A stretch of DNA of 64,000 nt, taken from positions 62,001 through 126,000 of the forward strand of contig CAWGNT010000024.1 in NCBI GenBank assembly GCA_963824085.1. The letters are read 5' to 3'. Positions 50,362 to 58,833 of this stretch are shown in pieces; positions within the stretch are counted from its first letter, which is position 1, and each line of letters opens with the position of its first letter. The DNA is from JARRNE01 sp963824085. Its GTDB lineage: Bacteria; Pseudomonadota; Gammaproteobacteria; Chromatiales; Chromatiaceae. Under the pieces are notes generated by a model. It was not told where the DNA came from. It did no database searches and was given only the letters and a program-made list of their open reading frames with translations. Made by a program: the position numbers and the translations under genes.

Positions 50362-51312
50362 TCACGCATTGCCGTAGCCGCCGTGCAGCGGGGTGCCGTT
50401 GAGCTCGTGCCAGGCGCGGATATCGTCCCATGCTTGGGCGGCCGTTTCAGCGTACCAGAATAGCTCGCTGTCCTCGTTCTCGATGCTGCCGGAATCGACC
50501 AGAAACTCCACGTCGAACACGCTTCGCCAATAGACCTCACCAACCAGGACCACCGGCATGGGCGCGACCTTGCGGGTCTGGATCAGGGTGAGGGCGCCGA
50601 ACAGCTCGTCGAGCGTGCCGTAGCCGCCGGGCAGGGCGACGATGGCGGCCGCGCGTTTCATGAAGTGGAGCTTGCGCAGCGCGAAGTAGTGAAACTGCAG
50701 GCACAGGCCCGGCGTGAGGTAGGGGTTGGGGTATTGCTCGCGAGGCAAGGTGATGTTGAGGCCGACGGTATCGGCCCCTGCCTCGAAGGCACCGCGATTG
50801 GCCGCCTCCATCCCTCCCGGTCCCCCACCGGTCATGACCGCCAGATGCGGATCACCGGCTGCGCCCACGAGCTGTCCTAGCTCCCTCCCGATGGCGTAGT
50901 AGCGAGACAGCTCCAGGCGGCGCTCGGCGAGATGCTCGCACTGTGCCAGCGTTGGATCAGCGGGATGCGCCGCGGCGTCGTGACGAGCAGCGGCAAGCTC
51001 GCGCCGGGCAGTTTCCGGCTCGCGCAGACGGGTGCTGCCGAAGACCACGATACACCGGTGGATACCGCGCGCGGCCAGGGTCTGCTCCGCCTTGAGGTAG
51101 TCGAGCTGCAGGCGCGCTCCGCGTGTGGCGTCCGTGTGCAGGAAGTCGACGTCGCGATCGGCCTCGACATAGGCCGGATGTTCCATGATTGCACGCAGAC
51201 GCGCCGCGGCCTGGGTCTCCTCCTCGGGCGGCTTGGGGCGCTCCCAGGGCAGCGGCTCGCGGCGCTCGGTGGGATGCGCGGGTTGCGGAACGGTGGTGCG
51301 GTGGCGTGTCAT
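50362..51312 (-). CDS. LOG-family nucleotide 5'-monophosphate nucleosidase-like protein
   Basis: ATG 51312 (MTRHRTTVPQPAH) has AGGAG eight bases upstream. 316 residues with an extra charged N-terminal region (about 1-110) and the LOG/lysine-decarboxylase-like Rossmann domain: VVFGSTRLREP, MTGGGPGGMEAANRGAFEAG and the catalytic PGGYGTLDELF. LOG enzymes cleave N-glycosidic bonds of nucleoside monophosphates (cytokinin activation in plants; PpnN-type purine nucleosidases in bacteria). The real substrate is not deducible. It heads a two-gene operon with the beta-CASP hydrolase, which may indicate a shared nucleotide or RNA salvage role (inference). Confidence 0.9.
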   Translation of the reverse strand: MTRHRTTVPQPAHPTERREPLPWERPKPPEEETQAAARLRAIMEHPAYVEADRDVDFLHTDATRGARLQLDYLKAEQTLAARGIHRCIVVFGSTRLREPETARRELAAARHDAAAHPADPTLAQCEHLAERRLELSRYYAIGRELGQLVGAAGDPHLAVMTGGGPGGMEAANRGAFEAGADTVGLNITLPREQYPNPYLTPGLCLQFHYFALRKLHFMKRAAAIVALPGGYGTLDELFGALTLIQTRKVAPMPVVLVGEVYWRSVFDVEFLVDSGSIENEDSELFWYAETAAQAWDDIRAWHELNGTPLHGGYGNA

Positions 51313-51398
51313 GCGGCACTCTCCTGGGCCGACGCTATCGCGCCCAGCCCGACGCTGGTGAAGAGGTGGCTGTGGAGCGCACAGCCATGGCTGAGACT

Positions 51399-51492
51399 TA
51401 TGTACACGACGCACACGGCATTTTCGCCGCGTGACCGAGCGCGGGCGCAACCCGGTCCCACAAAAACCAAAACCCAAATGTAAACGGTGTAG
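51399..51492 (+). repeat. Dispersed repeat family II, copy F (partial)
   Basis: Shares TATGTACACGAC, GCATTTTCGCCGCGTGACC and the 3' GGTCCCACAAAAACC / AAAACCCAAATGTAAACGG end with copies D and E. It lies between the LOG gene and DUF1614. Confidence 0.6.
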
Positions 51493-51543
51493 CTCAGGTC
51501 GAAGTGGCCAGCATGGGCACACCCGCGACAAGAAGATTGCGCG

Positions 51544-52269
51544 CTAGACCTGTGCCCGAGGGTCGTGGTTGCTCAGGCGCCGCGGCGCGCCGCCCACTAA
51601 GCTCGCCAGCAGCAGAGCGAGTATCCCGGTCAGGAAGATGCCGTCGAAGGTGCCGGCGCCCCCGATCGATGCAATCGGGGCCCCGAGGCCTTGGATTCTG
51701 CCCAGGTTGAGGAGGTCGGCGCCGATCAGCGTCCCTAGGCTTCCGGCGACGTAGGCGAGAGCGGGCGCAGATTCTCTGGAGAGTAGCAGTGCGACTGCGG
51801 TGGCGATCAGGGGCGGTATGAAGGTGGGCTCGGCGATTCCGACGCCCCTCACAGGGTGGGCCATCAAGTGGACGCACAGGGTGACGACCGCAACTGCAAC
51901 CAAGCCGTTCCAAAACAGTCGCTGCTTCATGAGCAGGTACAGGGAGAGCAGGATGGGTACGACCGCACCGCCAAGATTCAGGGCGACAATGGTTCCCGGC
52001 CAATTCTCCACGACCGGTATGACGTAAGTGACGCCATAGAAATTGACTTGGTCTCCGGAGATGACATGTTCCGGCGGCAGTTGAAATACGGGAATGTTTA
52101 TATAGCTGCCCAAAAGTGAAAACAACAGCAGCAAATACACCCACCATCTGCTAATGCCCAGCCTCTGGTACGCATAATGAAGGACTCCGACCTCGACGAG
52201 AACCAGCAGCAGAACGAATAGGAACGATAGAACAGCGAGATACAGTAGCGGGATCGGGAAATAGTGCAT
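51544..52269 (-). CDS. DUF1614 polytopic membrane protein
   Basis: ATG 52269 with GGAGGA five bases upstream. 241 residues, seven or so hydrophobic spans: an N-terminal LYLAVLSFLFVLLLVLVEVG, the DUF1614-type PVFQLPPEHVISGDQ loop with GAVVPILLSLYLL, and a glycine-rich SIGGAGTFDGIFLTGILALL near the C-terminus. The family is widespread in archaea and bacteria and has no known function. It is separated from the LOG operon by a repeat copy, so it is probably independently transcribed. Confidence 0.85.
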   Translation of the reverse strand: MHYFPIPLLYLAVLSFLFVLLLVLVEVGVLHYAYQRLGISRWWVYLLLLFSLLGSYINIPVFQLPPEHVISGDQVNFYGVTYVIPVVENWPGTIVALNLGGAVVPILLSLYLLMKQRLFWNGLVAVAVVTLCVHLMAHPVRGVGIAEPTFIPPLIATAVALLLSRESAPALAYVAGSLGTLIGADLLNLGRIQGLGAPIASIGGAGTFDGIFLTGILALLLASLVGGAPRRLSNHDPRAQV

Positions 52270-52344
52270 GGAATCCTCCGTGTGGCTCGACGACGTGGTC
52301 CATCAACCAAGGCGATCGGCGCAAGGGCCCCGCTGTGGGGCAGA

Positions 52345-52444
52345 GCCGGGTACGGGCCGTCGGGATGCGCCGTGAATACGTTCCAAGTGGGTTCCACGGC
52401 GCCCTTCCGGGCGCCGAAGGTCCCGCTGACTCGCACCCGACCTG
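52345..52444 (-). repeat. Dispersed repeat family I, copy C
   Basis: Reverse orientation relative to copy A. Read on the - strand: GGGACCTTCGGCGCCCGG, AGGGCGCCGTGGAACCCAC, GTATTCACGGCGCATCCCG and GACGGCCCGTACCCGG. The palindromic arms carry compensatory changes (GGCGCCCGGAAGGGCGCC), keeping the stem. Confidence 0.8.
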
Positions 52445-52550
52445 TTGGCTTCAGTCATAGCAGAGCCAGGACGCCATTCGCCTCACCCAACAACGGCTCT
52501 CGGCCACCCAGCCATCAGCAGCTCTACGAAATGCTGGCGTAATCACTGTC

Positions 52551-55500
52551 TCAGGTTCCTTGAAGCGGTCTGTTGGTGTGCTCGAGAAATGACTCCGCAT
52601 GCGGAGAAAAGACGTTGCGTCCCTGCATGTGGCTGTCGAGGAAGCGGTAGATTCCGAGCTTGACGAGGTCCAGGAAGAGCATCCAAACCAGGTTGTATGC
52701 CCAGACCCAACCGATCAGCTCCCAGCGTACCGCCGGAATGAGCCAGCCGAAACCCGCCATCAAGACGGCGAAGGCCTGGGTGCCGAACACCGCCGTCAAG
52801 AGCTGCCAGGAAGGGTGCGGCTTCGCCAGGAAAGACTTCTTGGTGCGAGTGAGGAGCAGAAGCAGGTGCCCGCCGACGAGCAGCTGCAGGAACAGCATGG
52901 TCTGCATATGAGTCGCATCGAGCTGCAGGTACAGCACGCCGGCGGCAAGGAGCCCGAAGCTCTGTAGCACCGAGAAAAGACCCAGTGCAATCGAGACGCT
53001 GAAGCTGCGCGCCCGGTTCCAGCGCACGGGACTGGGCTCTGGCTGGGTGTTGTCGTAGGCGATCGCCATGATGGGCACATCGTCGAGCAGCGCCAGCACG
53101 ACAAGCATGATGGCCGTGAGCGGGAAGAAGCTGAAGACCAGGCTTGCCAGTACCACGAAGAGCATGATGTCGATGCTCATTGCGATGCGGTAGATGATGT
53201 AGCTCATCATACGTTCGAAGATCCGGCGTGACTCTTCAACGGCGCGCGTGATGACCGAGAGTCCCGGAGCAGTGAGGACGAGCGCCGCGGCACCGCGGGC
53301 CGCATCGGTGGCACCGGAGACTGCGATACCCACGTCCGCCTGCTTCAGGGCCGGGGCGTCGTTAACTCCGTCGCCCGTCATCGCCACGATGTGGTTGCGC
53401 TGCTGCAGCGCCTTGACGATGCCGTACTTGTGCTCGGGGAACACCTGCGCGAAGCCATTGGCCTGCTCGATCAGCCTGGCCGATGCCGCAGGTATTTCTC
53501 CATGGGAGACGCCGCCGGCGAACAATGAGTCAGCGGCGAGGATGTTGGTACCGATGTCTAGCTGCCCCGATATCTGCTTTGCGATGGCGAGGTTGTCGCC
53601 CGTGACCATCTTGACCGCGAGACCGTAGCGCTTGGCCTCGGCAATGGTCGCCGCGGAGTCTTCCCGAGGCGGGTCGAACAAGGGCAGTATCCCCAAGAAC
53701 TGCCATGTTCCGTCGCTGTCGGTGCGGGCCACGCCGAGCGTCCGGTAGCCCACGCCGGCAGCGTCCTCCACGAGCCTCTCCGCCCGCTCCCTCCGCTCCC
53801 CCGTCACCTCGCTCAGCTCCATGATGACCTGAGGTGCGCCTTTGGTGACCTGGAACGTCTCGCCCTGCGGTCCCTTGATGCTCGCCTCGGTACGCTTGGA
53901 GACGGGATCGAACGGAGAGAACTTCAGCTGCTCGTAAGTGTTCAGCGCGCCGGGGTCCTTCAGGCCCCCAATCACCGCTACGTCGATCGGGTCGTTGTTC
54001 TCGGCCTTGGAAGCCAGGGCGCCGGCGAGGATCAGATCCTGGGCCGGCACGCCGAAAGGCTTTGCGACGCCCAAGGTGAGCCTGTTGACGGTGAGCGTCC
54101 CTGTCTTATCGGAGCACAGGATATCGACGCCGGCCATCTCCTCGATCGCCTCCATGCGCGAGACGATGGCCTTCAGCTTGGACAAGGCGAGGGCGCCCAG
54201 GGCCATGGTGACCGAGAGAACGGCTGGCATGGCGACCGGTATGGACGCCACCAGGAGCACGAGCGCGAGCTTCAGCACGTGCAGTGGGGACGCGCCGAAG
54301 AAGATCTTCACCGACACCAGGATCACGATCAGGACGAGCGCGGAGACAATCAGGAAATTGCCGATCTGCAGCACCGACTCTTGCAGGTGCGACTTGGCTC
54401 CGGCCGTCTCCACCAGCTTGGCCGTTCGGCCAAAGAAGGTGTTGCTCCCGGTGCCCGTGACCAGCGCGACCATCTCCCCCTGTTTGGCGACCGATCCCGA
54501 GAAGGCCATCTCGCCCGCCTGCTTGTTGACCGGCAGGGATTCGCCTGTCAGTGCGGATTGATCCACGCTCAGGTAGTCGCCGTCGATCAGCTTGGCATCG
54601 GCCGGCACAATGTCGCCGAGGCGGATGCGGATGATGTCGCCCGGCACTAGGTCGGGCGCGGGGATCTCCTGCCAGCGGCCGTCGCGCAGGGCGCGCGCCC
54701 GCACCGCCAGCTGGTTCTTCAGAGCCGCCAGCGCACTGGCGGCGCTGGACTCTTCCCAGAAGCCGATCAGGGCGTTGAACAGCAGCAGGGCCATAATGAC
54801 GACGAAGTCCTTCCAATCCCGGGTAAGCAGGGATAGCAACGCGGCCGCCTCGATCATCCAGGGGATAGGCCCCCAGAAGAACGGCAGCACCCGCTCCAGC
54901 AAGGTGATTTGCTTCTCCTCGAGGGCATTTGGGCCGACCTCCTGGAGCCTGCGCTGTGCCTCGGCGGCCGCAAGGCCTCGGACGCGGTTGCTCTTGAGTC
55001 GCTCCACCGCGTCTGCAGTCGACAGCCGAGCGAAGTCCTCCGCCGCCGGAGGGGCCTTCGCCGTTGGTGCGCGCGGTGCCGCCGGCCGCCGGCGGTACTT
55101 CCAGAGAACGATGCTTGCGACCAGGGCCAAGATGATCGGGATGCCCAGCCAGTCCAAAGGCTCGTGTTTCGCGAGCTCCGGCTCGATCTGACCCCATACG
55201 CGCTGCCACTGCGCCGATGGCGGCGTCGCTTCGGCGGGTTGGCGTCGCGCCGGCGGCGCAGCTTGCGGAGGTGCACTCGGCGCTTTGTGTGTCGTGGGTG
55301 TGGCGGATGCCTCTGTCGGCGGTTCTGCAGCCCGGGGCTTGGGCGCGACAGGAGATGCCGGCGTCGCAGGCTGCGGATGCTGCGGCGGAGTCGCGGCTGC
55401 AGCGGCCTCGTGCGCGGGTGCCTCGGCCGGCGGCTGCACGGGCGGGGTAGCAGCCTGGGTTGGCGGAGCCTGGGCAGGCGCGGGCATCGGTGTTTGTTGC

Positions 55501-56216
55501 GGAGGTGCAGCCGCAGCTTTGCCGGCCGCGGGCGTCTCCGGAACGGGCGCGGTCGCCTTGGTGGGCGGCTGTGCGGCCGGAGTAGCCGCCTGGGTCGACG
55601 CGGCCGGAGCGGGTGCGGCGGCAGGTGCCTTGGTCGGCGGCTGTTGTAGAGGCGGGGTCGCGGGTGTCGCGGCCTCGGGAGCGGGTGCCTTTGTCGGGGG
55701 CTGTGCGGGCGGCGGAGCGGCCTGAGTCGACGGCGTCGGCGCGGCCGGTCTCGGTGCCGCGGGTTGCTGTTGCGGTGGACCTGCGGGTTTCGCTGCTGCC
55801 GCCACAGGTGCTGCGCTCGGCTTGCTGACTGGCGGACATTCCAGGGGCCTGCCGGTCCGGAGGTGATCCTTCCACTCCCGCTCTTGGCGCTGGAACTCCC
55901 GCTGCGCCTCGCGGGGGCTCAATGCCTTGGCCTCTGCGACCGGCGGCACGTCGAGCATGACGCCGATCAGCAACGGAGAGTCGGCGTTGCAGGAAGCCGT
56001 AAATGCCTGCGGGTTCGCCTTCAGAAGGGCGACGATCGCTTGATCTCGGGTTACGCCCTGATCCGGGTACACCTGCCTGGCAATGTCCCATAGGTTGTCA
56101 CCCCGGCGGGTCGGCCCATAGGTGTCGTTCGCCTGGGCGGGGAGCCCGACAACGAGCAGGACCGACGCAAGCAGTATCGCAACAGATCTCGTCTTTTTGT
56201 TCATCGTCACCATCAA
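52551..56216 (-). CDS. FimV-like domain fused to a P-type proton ATPase (PMA/AHA type)
   Basis: 1221 residues from ATG 56216 (an in-frame ATG at 56204 is also possible). Seen in order: Sec signal (about 1-29, VAILLASVLLVVGLPAQA); a FimV-type N-terminal domain (about 31-125, TYGPTRRGDNLWDIARQVYP ... VALLKANPQAF); a long Pro/Ala-rich region with repeated QPPTKAP (about 130-335); one span (about 352-370, IPIILALVASIVLWKY); then a complete P3A-type P-ATPase with LTGES, DKTGTLT (phosphorylated Asp703), TGDGVNDAPALKQADVG and the M6 Asp in LLDDVPIMAIAYDN, matching the proton-binding residue of plant/fungal H+-ATPases. Family members pump protons outward. The topology is coherent: periplasmic head, one span, cytoplasmic ATPase. 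Monocistronic. Confidence 0.9.
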   Translation of the reverse strand: MMVTMNKKTRSVAILLASVLLVVGLPAQANDTYGPTRRGDNLWDIARQVYPDQGVTRDQAIVALLKANPQAFTASCNADSPLLIGVMLDVPPVAEAKALSPREAQREFQRQEREWKDHLRTGRPLECPPVSKPSAAPVAAAAKPAGPPQQQPAAPRPAAPTPSTQAAPPPAQPPTKAPAPEAATPATPPLQQPPTKAPAAAPAPAASTQAATPAAQPPTKATAPVPETPAAGKAAAAPPQQTPMPAPAQAPPTQAATPPVQPPAEAPAHEAAAAATPPQHPQPATPASPVAPKPRAAEPPTEASATPTTHKAPSAPPQAAPPARRQPAEATPPSAQWQRVWGQIEPELAKHEPLDWLGIPIILALVASIVLWKYRRRPAAPRAPTAKAPPAAEDFARLSTADAVERLKSNRVRGLAAAEAQRRLQEVGPNALEEKQITLLERVLPFFWGPIPWMIEAAALLSLLTRDWKDFVVIMALLLFNALIGFWEESSAASALAALKNQLAVRARALRDGRWQEIPAPDLVPGDIIRIRLGDIVPADAKLIDGDYLSVDQSALTGESLPVNKQAGEMAFSGSVAKQGEMVALVTGTGSNTFFGRTAKLVETAGAKSHLQESVLQIGNFLIVSALVLIVILVSVKIFFGASPLHVLKLALVLLVASIPVAMPAVLSVTMALGALALSKLKAIVSRMEAIEEMAGVDILCSDKTGTLTVNRLTLGVAKPFGVPAQDLILAGALASKAENNDPIDVAVIGGLKDPGALNTYEQLKFSPFDPVSKRTEASIKGPQGETFQVTKGAPQVIMELSEVTGERRERAERLVEDAAGVGYRTLGVARTDSDGTWQFLGILPLFDPPREDSAATIAEAKRYGLAVKMVTGDNLAIAKQISGQLDIGTNILAADSLFAGGVSHGEIPAASARLIEQANGFAQVFPEHKYGIVKALQQRNHIVAMTGDGVNDAPALKQADVGIAVSGATDAARGAAALVLTAPGLSVITRAVEESRRIFERMMSYIIYRIAMSIDIMLFVVLASLVFSFFPLTAIMLVVLALLDDVPIMAIAYDNTQPEPSPVRWNRARSFSVSIALGLFSVLQSFGLLAAGVLYLQLDATHMQTMLFLQLLVGGHLLLLLTRTKKSFLAKPHPSWQLLTAVFGTQAFAVLMAGFGWLIPAVRWELIGWVWAYNLVWMLFLDLVKLGIYRFLDSHMQGRNVFSPHAESFLEHTNRPLQGT

Positions 56217-56801
56217 TTAACCGGATGCCCGGTCTTCAAGCGAATCGTTCGTAGGTCGTCGCCAAGAGGTCGCAGGTCCGATAGGGTTGCGCCTGCTTTC
56301 TCGACCCCCACCCCAAGCACGAGCCATGACCGAGCGCCCGTTCATCGATCTGGCGGTCAAAGTCTCTGTGCTCAAATTCTCTCCGTAGCGCACCGAGAGG
56401 AGCCTGTGGTCGGCATGCAGCACGTAATATGCCACAGCGTCTTGCTGAGAGCCGGACAGTCAATTTGTGAGTGCGGACGTTCCAGGCCGAACAACGCCCG
56501 TGGAAAAGCACCGGTCGACGAAGTCTCCTGGTGGAAATGAACCAATTTCTCCGGTCTAGGCTAAGGCCCGGGACGAGCCGTGGCGGCACCGGAGATAGCG
56601 TCCGAGGACTCTTCCCAGCAGGCGGTCGTGTTTGTGGCGGGCTGCCTTACCTGCGACATCGGCCCCTTGGCATCCGGGTTGCCTGCTGTGGGCCGGACGC
56701 GGTATGCACGGGCGACAGGCGGACGCTCCGCAGCGCGGCGGCCACGTCGGCAGGGGGTGTTCCTGCGCTGTCTTAAGTACTGAGAACAAGGGGCTTAATC
56801 G
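56217..56801. other. Divergent intergenic region
   Basis: About 585 bases between the divergent P-type ATPase and CPBP genes. No recognisable coding sequence, repeat family member or strong palindrome was found. It should contain both promoters. Confidence 0.5.
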
Positions 56802-57530
56802 ATGGCAACAGCATACGTCAAGGATGACAACGGAACCAATGAGGCGATGGGCGTGAGCCGGAAGATTCAGCTCGTTGAAGTTGCGGTCTTTCTCTTCCTG
56901 ATTGTCCCTTCGCTGGTGCTCTCGCTCGTCGTAAGTCCTCAGGCACAGGCAACGGTGGGGTTTCGGCTCACGGCGGTGATGGTGATCGTGCGCGACTTGG
57001 CGCTCGTGAGCCTGGTCCTGTACTTCGTATGGCGTAACGGCGAAGCCTTGGTCCGGATCGGCTGGACGTTCAGAGGATTTCCGCTGGAGATCTTGTTGGG
57101 GATACTGCTCTTCGTTCCCATGGCCTACGCGATCGGGTGGCTGGAGCAGTTCTTCGCAAGCATCGGTCTTTCCTCCCCGCCGGCCTCGTCCTCCAGCTTT
57201 CTTCATCCTAGCGGCGGGGCGGAGCTGTGGTTGGCCATGGTCCTTGTGGTAGTGGTCGCCGTCGCAGAAGAGACCATCTTTCGCGGTTACCTGATGCGGC
57301 GCTTCATCGGCATTGGTCTTGGCAAGACCTTGGCGGTGCTCTTGTCCTCCCTGATCTTTGCGGTGGGACACGGCTACGAGGGTTCTTCGGGGGTGGCTAC
57401 GGTGGCCGTCATGGGTGTCATCTTCGCCCTGGTCTATTTGTGGCGCGGCAGTCTGGTGGCGCCGATGGTGATGCACTTTCTACAGGATTTCCTCGCGATC
57501 GTCGTCCTGCCTTTCCTGGTCGGCAAATAG
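56802..57530 (+). CDS. CPBP-family intramembrane metalloprotease
   Basis: ATG 56802 with AAGGGG about eight bases upstream. 242 residues with five to six spans and the CPBP (Abi) motifs: EETIFRGYLMRR (Glu-Glu of motif 1), LIFAVGHGYEG (His of motif 2) and VMHFLQDF (motif 3). The family includes Rce1-type proteases and bacteriocin self-immunity proteins; the substrate is unknown. It lies 76 bases upstream of the emrA-like gene on the same strand and may be co-transcribed with it. Confidence 0.9.
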   Translation: MATAYVKDDNGTNEAMGVSRKIQLVEVAVFLFLIVPSLVLSLVVSPQAQATVGFRLTAVMVIVRDLALVSLVLYFVWRNGEALVRIGWTFRGFPLEILLGILLFVPMAYAIGWLEQFFASIGLSSPPASSSSFLHPSGGAELWLAMVLVVVVAVAEETIFRGYLMRRFIGIGLGKTLAVLLSSLIFAVGHGYEGSSGVATVAVMGVIFALVYLWRGSLVAPMVMHFLQDFLAIVVLPFLVGK

Positions 57531-57606
57531 GCGGCGAGGCCGGGTGCGGGGGCGCCAGCGGGTTCGCGTTGGCCGGTTTTGTCGGCGCTGGCGCCGAGGG
57601 GGTCTG

Positions 57607-58833
57607 ATGACGGATCAAACGCAGAAGAACGATCAAGACGAAGAGGGTGCATCCATCCCATGGCGAAAGCGGCACCGCAAGCTGCTCCTGGGTGTGCTCG
57701 CCTCGATCTTCGTGGTCAGTGGCCTGTTGTACGGCGCGTACTGGTATTTCACCGCGCGTCACTGGGTCAGCACCGCCGACGCCTATGTGCACGGCAACCA
57801 AGACCCGCTGATGCCTCAGGTGTCTGGCATTGTGACGGCCGTGCGTGCCGACGACACCGAGCTCGTGCATGAGGGCGACGTCTTGGTCGAGCTGGACGCG
57901 ACCGACGCGCGTCTGGCGCTCGACCGTGCGGAGGCAACCCTGGCCGACACCGTGCGGCAGGTGCGCAAGCTATTTCAGCAGGTCGACGAGCAGGCGGCGA
58001 CGGTGCGGCTGCGTAAGGCCGATCTCGCGCAGGCGTACAAGGATTACCAGCGGGCTCAGGGCCTCGAGAAGACGCACAACATCTCCCAACAGGGGTATCA
58101 GCATGCCCTCACGGCCTGGGAGACGGCCCAGTCGAGCCTGAGCGAGGCACAGTTTCAGCTGAGGGCACTGCAAGCGGTCACCCAGGGCACCGACGTGCGC
58201 GATCATCCGCAGGTGAAGCTTGCCGTCGTCGCGCTGCGGCAGGCCTATGTGAATCTGGAGCGCACCCGTATTCGAGCGCCCGTGACCGGCTATGTCGCCC
58301 AGCGCACTGTCCAGGTCGGACAGCAGGTGTCACCCGGTCAGGGTTTGCTCGTCATCATTCCGCTCGATCAGGTGTGGGTCGCGGCCAACTTCAAAGAGAC
58401 CGATCTCGCCCAGATGCGTGTCGGCCAGCCCGCTCGGCTGACCGCCGATGTCTACGGCGGGGGAGTGCGATACCGCGGCACCGTGCTCGGCATCAGCCCC
58501 GGTACCGGGAGCGTATTCGAGCTGTTACCCCCGCAAAATGCCACCGGCAACTTCATCAAAGTGGTGCAGCGGGTGCCGGTTCGTATTGGCCTGCGAGCGG
58601 AGGATATCAAGGCGCACCCACTTCGGCTCGGCCTTTCGATGGAGGTCAGCGTTAATGTCAGCCACCCCAGCGGCCGCGTGCTTGGAGAGGCCCCAAAGGG
58701 ACGAAAGCACTACAGCACGGGCGTCTACCGTCGCGAGCAGAAGAAGCTCGACCAGCTGATCCGCACGATCATCCGCGACAATGCGGGCGGCAAGCCGGCC
58801 GCACCCGCGGCGGACAGCGATCGTGGCGACTGA
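57607..58833 (+). CDS. emrA: EmrA-like membrane fusion protein (HlyD family)
   Basis: ATG 57607 (MTDQTQKNDQDEEG). 408 residues: short cytoplasmic tail, one span (LLLGVLASIFVVSGLLYGAYWYF), VSTADAYVHGNQDPLMPQVS and HEGDVLVELDATDA (first lipoyl half), a coiled-coil hairpin (about 105-190), the second half TRIRAPVTGYVAQRTVQVG, and VAANFKETDLAQMRVGQPA typical of EmrA. It works with the MFS pump encoded next (11-base overlap) and an outer-membrane channel to export drugs and other toxic compounds. The C-terminal tail (about 365-408, basic, then Pro/Ala-rich) is longer than usual. Confidence 0.92.
   Translation: MTDQTQKNDQDEEGASIPWRKRHRKLLLGVLASIFVVSGLLYGAYWYFTARHWVSTADAYVHGNQDPLMPQVSGIVTAVRADDTELVHEGDVLVELDATDARLALDRAEATLADTVRQVRKLFQQVDEQAATVRLRKADLAQAYKDYQRAQGLEKTHNISQQGYQHALTAWETAQSSLSEAQFQLRALQAVTQGTDVRDHPQVKLAVVALRQAYVNLERTRIRAPVTGYVAQRTVQVGQQVSPGQGLLVIIPLDQVWVAANFKETDLAQMRVGQPARLTADVYGGGVRYRGTVLGISPGTGSVFELLPPQNATGNFIKVVQRVPVRIGLRAEDIKAHPLRLGLSMEVSVNVSHPSGRVLGEAPKGRKHYSTGVYRREQKKLDQLIRTIIRDNAGGKPAAPAADSDRGD

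Noticed and set aside
55217..55828. Gly/Ala/Arg-rich frames antisense to the FimV-ATPase linker
   Set aside because: They are the mirror of a repetitive Pro/Ala-rich coding region in G+C-rich DNA.
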